Assembly (NCBI GenBank): GCA_035041965.1
Contig: JAPYMA010000640.1
Location: 52,949-116,948, forward strand
DNA: 64,000 nt
DNA from: Anisakis pegreffii
Taxonomy: Eukaryota > Nematoda > Chromadorea > Rhabditida > Anisakidae
Direction: 5' to 3'
The notes under the pieces are model-generated. The model saw nothing but the letters and a program-made list of their open reading frames with translations, was not told where the DNA came from and did not search any database. The translations under genes were made by a program, and so were the position numbers. Below are positions 35,031 through 47,475 of the stretch, one piece after another; position 1 is the stretch's first letter, and every line of letters begins with the position of its first letter.

Positions 35031-38000
35031 CTACAAACGTGTCCACGTTTGCTTTGCCCAAATCCATTCATTACGCTTGATCGTCCCTATAGAATCAATG
35101 CATCTGAATGGCGAATTGCACGTTTTCGCACGACGTGCGTAATCCTCTACGAGGCATTTCTCCAGTTCAGACATTACCTCAAAAGATTCCTGAATTAAGC
35201 TTGCAATTAACTACTCACAGTTCAAAACTATCAATGCAGTGATAGTCATCTCTAATGTAGTCACAACGTTTAAAACTGATAAGGTTGAGCTTAGTTTGAA
35301 CGCTTGTCAATGGTTTGCTGATCATCGATCATTTATCAACAGCAGTGTTCTCATCGACTTGACAATAGCATTCAATTTAAAATTCATATCAGTAATTGAT
35401 CAATGATTATCTGATCCGAATTAAGATTATCAGCACAGTGCTTAAGAAATTGAACAAGAAAAAACCTGCAAACCGCGGTTGGGCCAAATTTTTGAATGAA
35501 GAATTTCAGTGCCGGGAATGTGCTGGATCATTTTGCTACGTTTATTCCACAGTTCATTACACGGCTTCACAAATCGTGCCAAATCCGTGCTTATCCTCGT
35601 CTCATTCACTGTGATGTATTCCCTCTTCATTACTCTTCTGAAGAGTCTCATCGATTAGCACTCAAAATTACTATGTTAAGCAGTAACACGAAACTATGCT
35701 GCTGAGTGGTCATGTTCACCACGATATCTTTTAAAAAACCAGATATTCACGCTTCATTTTTGTCTAACGTCAAACTCTTCCATACCTCTCAGGTCAACAA
35801 TTCCACATTCCCAACGTCAATTAATGAAATTTTCTCAAGCAACCATCACCTAATTCACTTAAGTATTAAGAACTTAGAGTTTTGAAACCAAATTCGATTT
35901 TTTTTGGACAGCATGCTAGGTTTTTCTAATATTTAGAGGATTTCTAAATCGTAGTTCAAACCGCCTGCCAAATCTGCAGTTTCTTATATCCCAATGTGAA
36001 CAGTCATCTTGCTTGAATAATTATCACACCACATTTTTTAGTAATTCGAATGATTTTTTCGGTTATTTTCTTCAACAGTTTTAGGAATCCAAATTTTCGT
36101 TGCACCTTTTAATTTGTCGCTGCTTTGATTCACCGGATTATTTAATTCTTGTTGTAAAATCATTATACTGCCCACTTTCTGCGTGTCACTCTCAAATATA
36201 ATTACGATCAACGTAAAAATATCACCTCAAATGAAATACGAGCGCAGTGTCTTCCCGTACATCCACAATTTTTGAGTGTTTTTCAGTAAGGAGCACTGTA
36301 TGTACATGCGTGGTGAGGATCAACTCGGGGATCATAATTACCTGAAATGAATTAACTCAGATTTGGAATGCTTACAAGCACAATAAAACCGAACTGAATG
36401 CCAACTGATTCTGCTAATACTTGAAATCTCGGACGTCAAATATTGGTATACTTAATGGTTACAGGATTACTCTTTTACAAGAAGACTATTATTCACCTTA
36501 AAGTTTTGAAACATTGAGTTCGCTAAAATTATTCCAATGAAGTTGAGTTCGTTCGTGTTATTTGATATGTTTCTAACGCAGAACGTTTCAATGCTAAGCC
36601 CCGACTAAAAAAAAACGAGCCTCGCGATGAAACGCTTCGTGCATTTGATAACGTTTTATATTCTAAATGGTATACACACAAACGACTGCTACGTGCATTT
36701 TATGCATTCAATTCAACCGTGATAAGCAAATCATCAAACCATCAACCTTACTACGTTTTCCAGTCGGCCAAACGTACCCTTCAAGTTCCACCTCTGAAAA
36801 GTTATCAAACTGTATCCCGATAGGACCATCAGCCTTCATCCAGTTATTCTGAAATACATGTGAAATGAACAATTTGAAATCGCTGCATCAGTTTTACCCT
36901 GATCGACTCAATGATTGCGTATAGCAGCAGCTCTGTATGCAACTACCTCGGTGAACTTTCAATAATTTTTGATATCATCAAAATTGTCTTCGAGAGAAAT
37001 TCTCAAGCGATGACAGTGTCACATATTTAACTTTCTAAGATCGTTGCAGTCATCATGTGATCTTTACGAGGAATCATCTCATGAATTTTATAGCTATTTT
37101 GCAGATACGGAGCAAAAAATAGACATCGAAACTGAATGATTATCGCTGCATCAAAAATGTTTTAGTGACCAAAGTGAACCCTCAATGTTTGTCAACACAT
37201 CAACCGTTAATGGTGTTCAGTATTCAGTGCGAATCCATTCGTGCACTCGATCTACTGCCCCAACATTCTCAGCATGTTCACTGAATAAAATGCACAAATA
37301 ATTCTGATTTGAGAACTGGTTGAAGCATCACAATATTGAACGTTTCATGCACTTGAATAACTTTTGAATGTGAGGAGTGCAATAAACTAATTCCATTGAT
37401 CAATCACCTGAAATGAAGCGTAACTGCTCGAAAACACAAACGCGGCAACTTTAGGTGAATTGTGGTGAAGTGAGTGAACGAGGTCGAGTAGAGAGACGTT
37501 CTTGAACGGTACAATTATTTCATCGAGATCCGATGAAACAACGTATTTCGTTTGTCCACGCGAACGAAGGACACAGTCATTCACTGCTGTTACAACCTGT
37601 TAATTGGTGTTCATATCAGTGACATACTGCATTGGCATGCTTCAAGTTCAGATTCGGCTGATGGAATGCGAATTCACAGAGGATGTCAAATTTTAAATAT
37701 GTGTGCAACGTTTCGCACTGTGCTTCCCTCTGATGAAATGCTTAAATGAGATAACGGGTAAAAAACAGGCGAACATAAACTAACCTCTGTTCTATAAATA
37801 AGATAGTTCGGGTCATCATCAGCTGACGTATTCTTATTAACAGGTAAAGGTGCCCAATGAACACGTTCAACGTCGATATTAGTATCTGCTTCATATACCC
37901 TCAGCAAAGCATCCACTTCGGGTGCCATTGAATGAGCATATATATAAAATTTTGTTGCTCCTTGTACTATCCATGTCTTAAAATCATTGAGCGTTTCTGG

Positions 38001-39692
38001 AATAATTGACCATTTCCCTTTCTAACTGAACTCTCGACGACAGATTTACTCAAAATTCGCGAACTTCAAATCAGAAGATGGCCCTCTGCTCCCTTTCATA
38101 GCCATTCTATGAGGTCACTAATGATTTGACAAAATTTTGAGTAAAATTTTGAGCATCTTAATTCTGTTTCTTTTGTGACAGATCAAAGACCTACTGCATT
38201 ATCGCATTTAAAGCTGTCGTATTATTTTCAAGTGAAAGCTGTACATTTAAAGCTGTCGTATTATTTTCGAAACGCACTTTTGTCATTGCCTTACCTAGAC
38301 GCATTTAGCACATAACGGTTGAGAAGTGAGTAATGGCATGCCAACTGACTTATCATTGAATATAAATAAGCAGCATCGAAGAAATAACCTCGAAAAACTG
38401 TATGAGAATGGTCCAATCGGCGAGAAGGAATATCGGTTGCAAGCAAACGGCCAATTGATGTTTGGGCTCCGATTTGTTGGCACGGGCATCGTGCAAACGT
38501 AATGCATATCGAGTGCTGTTTCCTTTCTCATCGATACTGATCAGTGCCTCGGGCAGTGCATCGCTTTTAATTGTTGACATTATTTGCTTGGGTAAGGTGA
38601 CATGGGTGAAGTACCCAACAAAGATACACCTGAAATTCATATTAGGATACCTGTCATTGAAATGCCTCTGGTACAGCGTTATTATTTCTCATTTAAGTAA
38701 TGAAATTCATCATCTCAGAGAACCATTACTGTAGATAATGCGTTATAACTTGGTATTCTCAAGTGAATGCGGAAGATTTTGTCTATATAATCACGACCCA
38801 TTCAATTGGATCGCTAAACATTGTTCACATAGCAGTAATTTTTTGTATCACTCCAATGTTTTCGTCTTTCTTTCAGAATGCTCACTGAAATTTTCGATTC
38901 GGACCTACTAAAAAGCCAAATGAATCTGTTTCGAGATAAGAACAATACCTCTTGGCAAACCACCACGGGCATGAGCTAATTGGATCACTCTGAGTAGGTA
39001 ACGAAAAGGTTGTGGCATTGAAACGTAAATGCAGAATGAGTCGTTGTCGTGATCTACACCTACGAACTGTTGTGATACGAATTCGTCGATCGTCTATCAA
39101 GTAAGCATCCATCACAAATACCTCAAACAATTAATCTGTTCACGTATCTCATCAAAATAAATCGCCTGACTTCCTCCAGCTTTTGCAATGTCGTCCTAAC
39201 AGCAAACTTTTCATCGAATGTGAAGAAAATTCGATCAAGTGACCGATCAGTAATTGCAATGGCAGTGTCTTATCAAAATTCATCGTTCCAAGCAAGCAAA
39301 CACTGACTGCTAATTGTAATCAGTTGAAATTCATGTAACAATATGAATTGCAATCTACGATTATCAACTTGTTGTTGATAAGCGGCAATTCTTCTTACAT
39401 TTCTGTCGTATTTCGTGATTTTGTTCAACGCCTCAATTTTCGTCTTTTCAGCGTGTTTCTGAGGATGGGATGAATTTATGCGCAGTGAACTGGCTGAGTT
39501 GAGATGCATGTGAGGCAGTGTATGGTCGAGCTTGATGCTCGGCTTTGACAACGGAGATGAGGCTCCGTGGAATGATGATTTTATGGCACCCAGTTGGATT
39601 ATCCCACGACAGCTGTTCAATGCAACCATCGCCAGTACACTAAGTAATACGGCAAATCCAAATAGCCGCCATACGGTTACTTTTTGTAACAT
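35031..39692 (-). CDS. Glycosyltransferase family 92 (DUF23) protein, type II membrane
   Basis: Predicted Golgi glycosyltransferase; the GT92 family includes C. elegans GALT-1, a galactosyltransferase. The first exon starts at 39692 with MLQKVTVWRLFGFAVLLSVL, a signal anchor. An acceptor-like AG sits two bases before the ATG. Further exons are 39121-38949, 38629-38389, 37976-37785, 37596-37408, 36848-36747, 36341-36226, 35637-35466 and 35177-35031, all phase-consistent, about 443 residues after exon 1. Family motifs in order: VFVMDAYLIDDRR, then HQLAVCLQPIFLLADWT, TWIVQGATKFYIYAHS, VNDCVLRSRGQTKYVV, the metal-binding-type DLDEIIVP, GKRSK followed by IMIPELILTTHVH, and ALVFHLRR. The C-terminus ends NEWIWAKQTWTRL. 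The exon 1 / exon 2 junction is unresolved: exon 1 must end in phase 0 somewhere between about 39273 and 39360, or a small extra exon lies near 39130-39270. Confidence 0.93.
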
Positions 39693-40839
39693 ACCTTAAA
39701 CAATAAAAAATTGTGTTGATTAATATGAGCACTGAATGTAAGTTTCCCGATTGAATTAGTTGATTAGGCGAATGAAGACATTCAATTTAATATTCTCGCG
39801 AATATTCAAACTCAAGCAAGCAGTGTTTAATGACACTTGCTGCATTCTGTTTTGACGAATTTTTCATCGTGATTTCACAACAAGTTCAGCAGAGTGCTGT
39901 TCAACAGTGAATAAAGAAAAGTGATGGCTGAATCAATCCAACAATCTCACTCTTGCAGATAAGACAGAGAGCATCGATTCAAACATCAAGCAAGCATAAA
40001 AACTCGAGAGGTTCTCTCTGGATGATTGCGTTATCGGACGAGAACAAATTCAAAAACCAGCTGTTCTCACCACAGTGTTGCCGATAACTCCCTATAAAAT
40101 GATTATGTAAAGCTTATCATCAGTCTTATCAGATTACATTGTTTTTTTTTATTCTACCGGTACTGCATTCATTTCAGGCATTTCTTCTTCGATACAGCAA
40201 CTGCTTTACATTGGCAGTTTACATTAAAATTCGCACTTCAATTATGCTGTGTTAAAAGGAGCCATTAAACTCTTTGTCGATAGACCACATTTTCGATCAC
40301 AATGAGATGGATCATAAACGATGAATTCGTGCGGCAATTCTATTTCAATTCAAATGGCCGAGAACAAAAGTTGCAATCAACTGAATAGTTTGAGACATCT
40401 CGCAACTGCTGTAGAACGATGATTTGAAAAAGATCATGGCCAAAAAGAAACGTTCGATGAGTCACGCAAAACGACAATGGTTCAGTTGGAGAGTTTTCAG
40501 TTTCTACACTCGTTTCTTCACACAATTAACTTCGACAGACTTTATTATCTATACAAATCAGCACATACAAAATTCTATCGAAAACTAGCCTCCACAGTTG
40601 GGACTTCTCTGTGCTAACTGAAGTTGGAACACAAAATGGATCATTGAAATGCAAAGCACGACAACTGAACCATCCCATGCATTCTGCACTTCAACATTTC
40701 AGTCTCTTTTAGCTCCGTTAACAAGTTTCCGTTTTGGTAATTTGCATACTCATTGTGATGAAGTTACAAAGAAACTCAAATTAAATAGTTTCACTGGCGT
40801 AAACTTCAAAGTCTTCCTTATACAAGGCATCAATGGCGT
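39693..40839. other. Upstream region of the glycosyltransferase gene
   Basis: No gene is recognised. ORFs of 60-70 codons occur on both strands without motifs. The promoter of the GT92 gene should lie here. Confidence 0.4.
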
Positions 40840-41010
40840 ACAAAGTGGGGGGTGGGTGTAGGGGATGCCCCCTACCCTCCCCCCACCCCCATCCCTGGAG
40901 AGTAAAAGAAAAAGGAAAAGAAGAGGGAAACAGGGAGAAGAAAGACGAAAATGGGTATACGAAGCAAGAAAAGAGAGAAGGGAGGTGAGAAAGGAGAAAA
41001 CATCAAAGTA
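40840..41010. repeat. G-rich inverted repeat followed by a long purine tract
   Basis: GTGGGGGGTGGGTGTAGGGG (about 40847-40866) is followed at once by a C-rich near-complement (CCCCCTACCCTCCCCCCACC, about 40868-40887). Then comes about 120 bases of almost pure purine on the plus strand (40896-41010). The composition differs sharply from the AT-rich surroundings. Hairpin, quadruplex or triplex potential is evident. It may be the end of a transposable element; no boundary was found. Confidence 0.6.
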
Positions 41011-41205
41011 GAGAAACGCACACCAAAATTCAGCTATCTTTTGGATCGGACCATTTTGCGCCCCCTCCCTTTCCCTTGGAAAAAATCCTGGCCATGTCAT
41101 TACAAGGCACACTATACAGCGGCATATTATAAATGCTGGAGTGAGCAAGCGAAGGAGAATGGGAGGACGAGATTTGATGTACGAGTTCAGAACGAAAAAT
41201 TGCAA

Positions 41206-44200
41206 TATGGCGAGCGACCGATAGTGACGGGTGAATTCAGTTGTGTTCAGCTACGAATTTTATCAGTCTACAATTGGTTTTTTGGACTTGAATATTCCAT
41301 CAGCTCATGTCATATCGTAACATCAAATCAATCGCTCATAAACACAAACCAAAATATATTTCGATCAAATGAATATGAAATTGTAAGGACCAAATACGTT
41401 TTCTATTCATCACATAACGTCAGTACAACTCATTCGTTATCGTTTGACCTATTCAATCAACTCTTTTCATGTAAAAATCTCTCGCTCGATAGCAAATATT
41501 TGATGAGAAACAAAGTGAAACGTTCTCCTTCGAGAATGCTTTGAGATGCAATTGAGCTAACAATGTGAGAAGAGAGATATCGGAGCATGTAAAAAAGGAA
41601 AAAAACCAACATAACGACGATGCGAGCAGAGTTGATCTGAAGAACAGGTTTTGGTTTGAATACATTGTTATTAAACATTCAGGTCACAAACAATCACTAT
41701 TAAATATTCAGGTCACAAAAACAAGTTATTGTGGTTGATTCGAGGCGAGATGATCGCATATTACAATCATCAGTATCACCGTTAAGCATTCATCAGTGAA
41801 CCATGAATTGAACAGTTTTTAGGTACGTTCGCATGAGCAGACACAATCGAGAGTTTCTCATGAAACAAGATGATGGAATGAGGTTTGTTCACATCATCGA
41901 CAGACAAGCGTGTTGGTGCATCTTCGAAAAGAGCTTCAGTTTTTGTTGCGATTCGAATAATGAATGAGAAAACGCGATGAGAAACAATCACTGTAGATGA
42001 GTCAGTTTTATCTTGGAATATTGATCGCAAAACAAACAATCATTAACTCTCCAAGAATAGCTTATAGTGATTGCTTATCGTCCACTCTTCGAGAAGATGA
42101 ACTATGGAATCTTTTCTGATTACGAGTTCGCAAAGACACGTTAGATGTTGATAAGTCAATAAGTCAACTCTGGATGAATTGCTAGCAATACAACTTTCTT
42201 CAACAGTTCAACGTTTTGAACGCCTCTAAAACAGATAACAAGTAAATTTCGAATATTGATAGATTGTAAATAGATAATGAATAATCGACCACAGATATGT
42301 CGATAAATTTAAGAAAGTACAATAACAATTGTTATGAAACACCTTTGAAGAGAATATCAGACAAATGATCAGAACTCTATCGTTTAATAGATGTCGTCTT
42401 TGTAGCACAAGTCATAACAAGTGCACCGCAATTGATTTATGAACAGTAGCAAGTGTCACCAAGTGTCACCATTCAATTCCATTTAAACAAAAGAGAAATG
42501 AAACAAGAAATTCTTGGTATTTCAATGGTGCGGATAGAAGCTAATCAACATGCAGTGATACGTGTTCTTATGATTAAACACTCTGTTGATTTCAATTGAT
42601 TTGCATTCAAATCGCAATCGAAATTTCTATCAGCGTTCTGGAGTGCGAAATGCAGAAAGATGCAGAAATTGAATGCATTGATTATTCCCATTTCTTGATT
42701 TGCGATTCATTTCAGAGCTCGAAGAAGAATTCAACGAAGTGCGAAAATGCGCTGCAAGTAAAACAAAAATTCAGCAAGCCAAAATTTCGAATAGTTAAAT
42801 TTGAGTGTTCTCGAATAAAAGAAACATTTGGATAGCTCAATCAATAAACGTTCAAAAATACTTGAAGTAGTCGAACGTGGGAAGTAAGCAAACCGTTTTA
42901 AAGAGCAGCTGTTGGTCTGAAGAGTGAACAAAAAAGAACTCCAGAGATTACAGTACATCAGTGAAGAGGATCTTAATCTCAGCTTATAATCAATTCATCA
43001 TTTAGCAATTTATGTCAAAAATGATATATTAACAACAATTTCTCTCGGTTACCGCAGATGAAGTATCCTGGCTGAGGTTTATATGTTTTATTCAAAATTT
43101 TTGCTGATTCGACCTTAAGTGATATTGGAAGATATGAAACGAACATGTTTCTGAATAAAAGAGAACGCTGAATTCAATATTTACCTAGCAAGAATGCAAT
43201 ATTTACCTAGCAACGCACAAATGATAAGCCACTTCCTTCATTCTGATTGCACAAACACTGACAACGTATCAATATTCATTACCCGTATCAGTCAAATGCT
43301 TCTTGCATGAGGCTGGCTTATTACGACACAATATTCATTATGACACATCAACGTCGATAGCTCCAGTAAGTTAGGTCAACTATTTTGATAATCAAAAAAT
43401 CCTGAGCAGTGCTAGCCAAATAATCTCTTAGTTATCGCATTGCAAAACTGGTACAAGGGATGAGAACAACAAATTATGTTTGTGTGAGAGAAACTAAAAA
43501 CTAAACGATAATCAGATGACTATATCCGAGTCGATGCATAAGTGTCATCGAAGACGGGTGAAACATGAACAAAACATTTAAAGTGGAACATCAAAATTTT
43601 CACAGAACCAAAAAAAATCGAACGTGACAAGCGAAATTAATTGAGAGGAATGACCACAGTATAAAGGACATACTCAATTAACGATTCGTTCAACCAGAAC
43701 AAAAGTGTGTGCGTCGTGTTTACTGAAACAAGGACACTCGTTTTTCAGATATTGCTTTGTCTCACAGTGATGGAACTATCTGAGTGATGTGAAAAAGATT
43801 TCTGAGAACTGATATGAAACATAGGATATGTAATATCGTTTGGGCTCGAACGAAACAGATGCAAGCCGAATAAAAATAGCAAGAAACACCTATTCAAATA
43901 GTATTAATGGATGTTCAAGATCATCAGTTTGCGCACATTACCTACGAATAGCCTAGATGAGTTGTATGTATAGAACAGGCGGTACTTAGGTCATTTAAGC
44001 CACTCGTTTTGTGAAGAACCTAGGAGTGAACGTCTGAAAAAACCTTTCTCTTCAGTGTAATATGTCAAGTTGTTATGATGGGTTTTGTCGATAACATATC
44101 GCTTCAGCACATCACTGATAACCTCCAAGTATGAATGAAGTATTAACTTTAGGCCGTAAAGAAATTATTTATTCATTCGTTTATTCAAATAATTTGGATG

Positions 44201-46537
44201 GCTTCACTTATTAAACTTTCTTGGCAGTTTCACATGGAATTTGTGTCAGTTCACTCGAAATTGAGCTGTATTACTGCATTATTTTCGGACGAAATATCGA
44301 TCATATAGGTAAGTCTACTTCGAGTTTTTCAATAGCTTCGAGAGCTGAGCTCTGATCATGACAAAAGGTTTGGAGTGAAAGGAACGAAAGAGAAAAATGA
44401 TATGAGAACATTGGAATAGGTCGGGTTGTTGAATGCATTTTCATCTTGATGATACGTGCGATTTGGTGGATTATGCGCCGTAATCATAAATTTGAAAATG
44501 TTGTTTTTTGTTTTTATGGTCACATTTCGGAGATACAGCTGTTTGTGAAATCAGCAATGCATATTCATGTAACGATGTTATCCAATTGAGCGATTGTCAA
44601 TTTTTGTTGGCGTTTACAAATTTTTTTGTATTATTCAGCGATTGAAAACATTGGTAATTGATGCATTTATAATGGAAATAATCTCAGATAGAGATTTGAT
44701 ATAGATACTAGTCGAATGCATCGACAGTTTGTTGCCATTCTCAATTGTCGTATGCGATCGTTTGGTAAATTGCAAAAATATGCCATTTACGAAAATTTTG
44801 CGAGATGATGAACATCTGCAACGAATAAACAAACAAGTGATTATTTCAAACGGAACTTACTGACCTTCTAATTTTGCAAATACAACCGCTCAACGAAACC
44901 ACAACATGTTATGTAAACATATCGTTCTGTTTTGATTAAATCCTTTACGATTGCTACATTCTTCCACCAAATCATCTTTCATTAACTTTGCATATCTTCT
45001 ATTTTCTATATCGATCAATCCCCTGAACTGCCTCGGCTATATTTTAAATTAACCGCAGTTATTCATTCAAACGGCACTATGTAAACCACCGTCTCTCACC
45101 ACGATCATCAATAGGTCTTATTATTCTCAGTTAAGCACTTGCGAATCTTGATATAATCCGATACAATTTACACAATGTGTCGTAGGCATTATATGGAAAC
45201 ACTCCTTGTTCAGTACGAATTTTATTTCCAACAATACAATTCCCATAGATGTGGATTTCATCAGTTTAGCAAAGAGAGACAAAACGGTTGGAAAAGGTTG
45301 AATAATGTACAGATGGAGATCAATAATATGGGTATGTGCAAAATGAAAACATTTTGGCCGAATGAAACCATCTTGAACATAGCAAAAACACTCTTCCCTC
45401 ATGCAACCCATAGAGTACTAAATAAGATGTTTACTTTGTATCCAGAGTTGGCCAATAAAATGCAGTCTTGCTTTATCAAGAAACAATTCCACAATACAAC
45501 CAACAAATGTGCAACTAAATTCACAACACAGCATATCCTATACTGCAGTTAGGTTTCGTGTAATAAATGAGTTGAAAGGGAATGGAGTTGCAGTTATCCG
45601 AAAGCATTTTGTGAAAACGCAGTGGGGCTTTTAGGATGGCTGTGAGAAGGGATTCGTTACATTCTTTGCTTTCCCTTAGTAACAGCATTCAACAATCCCA
45701 ACATTGTTACAACTATCAAATTTCTTATGTATCACATTAAAAATTGAGACAGAATCGATTGCGTTCAGCCACAAAATTCCGCATGCAGGCCAGTGCTTGC
45801 TCCAAATTGTTGAACGTTTTCTCTGCGAGGTAATCCGATTCTATTGGTCTGTCGTGTTAAAATCGCTTTTCCGCGATCATTCATTTTCAATTGCCGAAAC
45901 GTATTGAAACTGGATCACTGCCGTTCACGATGTTTACATTTGTCAAATTGCCTACTTTGAATGACAAAACACAGTCGACATACTGAGATTCGCAAAAGAG
46001 GAAGCAATATGGATATTGAAACCTCATTAGTACCGATCAGCTGCCATGGATAGGGCGTGCTGATCGTGAGCGTATGTATGAGAAAGATTTGTGCTCCAAT
46101 ATAATTATTTTGTGAACGACTAACTCGATTTGACCGGATGTAGGATAATTCATCAATTTGGCATAAACAGAAATTCGAACACTGTTTGAGAGTTGTGAAG
46201 TGAAGCAGCGAAATGAAGTTGCAGTGCAATGCAGTACAAAATCTAAATAATATGGCAAGAGAAACTGTCTCTAAAAATAATTGGATAATCTCGAATTGAC
46301 TGCGTGTAATTAATGGTGAAAAAAAACATTTTAGTGGTGATATTTGGAATGGAATAGGTTTAAGGTAAATATAATAATAAAATAATTAATGCAGATCGTA
46401 ATAACATCGTAATAATGCCGATGTTGATAAGTCAAATATGTATATACATATGATTCCTTCACACAGATCGCGTTAGTTCGGGTATATCTGATTGTTGTGA
46501 CTTTATAAATTGTTTATGTAATGGCTCAAACATATGT
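41206..46537. other. Long gene-poor interval
   Basis: No gene supported. The longest ORF is 45175-45552 plus (125 codons), opposed by a 94-codon minus ORF; neither shows a recognisable motif. Small local duplications occur, for example AATATTTACCTAGCAA twice near 43181-43213 and AAGTGTCACC twice near 42450-42470. Confidence 0.45.
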
Positions 46538-46945
46538 CTATTCATCACTCACATCAAAGTCATTCACGTTTACGATGAGGCAAATTTGTGATGCACACAC
46601 ATACATGCTGATCGTGAGCACATACAGTAATGTAAAAGTTAGTGTCATCTTTTTGTTACGCTGAATAGCGAAACGTTTGAATACGTTAGCAAAGCCGCAT
46701 GTTAATTTTATCAGTGTACACTCAACGGGAACATCGAAATTTCTGAATTGTTTTTGAAACCGTGTGGCAAACAATGTGATGATTATGTCGGCATTATACA
46801 CTAAACCACACACATTTGAAACAATGGTGAGGGTTTTCATATTTTCAGTAAAATATCCATCCGGATATGAGATTTTTGAAATTAAATGATACTTCAATAT
46901 ATGACGCTTGAAATCATCGAGTTTGAGTGATTTAAGCCGTGACTG
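46538..46945 (-). CDS. Possible terminal exon of an unidentified membrane protein
   Basis: A minus-strand open frame of about 135 codons, following an acceptor-like TTTGCTGCAG at about 46955-46946. It contains two hydrophobic segments (around TIVSNVCGLVYNADIIITLF and LTFTLLYVLTISMYVCAS) separated by a basic stretch, and ends EDDSV-like acidic (NDFDVSDE). It is the longest unexplained frame in the window with a believable composition. I found no upstream exon and cannot assign a family. It lies 530 bp beyond the 3' end of ketohexokinase, on the same strand. A 104-codon plus-strand ORF (46939-47253) adjoins it. Confidence 0.3.
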   Translation of the reverse strand, partial: QSRLKSLKLDDFKRHILKYHLISKISYPDGYFTENMKTLTIVSNVCGLVYNADIIITLFATRFQKQFRNFDVPVECTLIKLTCGFANVFKRFAIQRNKKMTLTFTLLYVLTISMYVCASQICLIVNVNDFDVSDE

Positions 46946-47475
46946 CAGCAAATTTATCAAACTCGCAGTGTAACAGCATTAAGCGGCATCCATTTAACAT
47001 TTGGCTTTTAATATTACAAACAGCGTGTAACCAAACGAACTCAGCATTTCGCGTTTATTCCTTGAGTGCTATCGGATTCGAACGACTTTATAAACAGTTA
47101 TCACATCAGCGAAAATATTTTGAACACTTCATTTCTGCATTAATACACCAAAACTATCCAAAAAACAAATATTTTCAGCATGAACCTCTCATCCGAAATC
47201 AAAACCCTTTGCTCGAAAGCTGGGCACCTATACAACACGGCTTCTTCATTTGAATGATTCTGCTGCTTTCAACACATAAAGAATCATTCATATCGATGAT
47301 CAAAGATGAAATCTAAAAACTGATTTCCTCAGATCTTTACTTAAAAATTACACATTATTCATACTGAACATAAAGTAAGTGAATTTGTAGAGGTGCATTC
47401 ATATTTCAACAGTACAGCTCGTGAAAAAATACGTGTCTGAGTTGAAAACGAATACGGTGGAATGATTTACAATAA

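Noticed and set aside
34938..35198. Two plus-strand ORFs of 65 and 86 codons
   Set aside because: They are antisense to the last exon of the GT92 gene (35031-35177, minus), which joins in phase and ends in a proper stop.
40750..41205. A 151-codon minus-strand ORF
   Set aside because: It runs through the purine tract and G/C runs, producing Phe/Leu/Ser and Gly low complexity; its length comes from composition, which lacks stop codons.
45175..45552. A 125-codon plus-strand ORF opposed by a 94-codon minus ORF
   Set aside because: No motif, no splice context and no reason to choose a strand; reported only as an unexplained ORF in the interval description.
47075..47095. A GTTCGAATCC-like tRNA B box on the minus strand
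   Set aside because: The flanking bases do not form a T stem or acceptor stem and no A box lies at the right distance.
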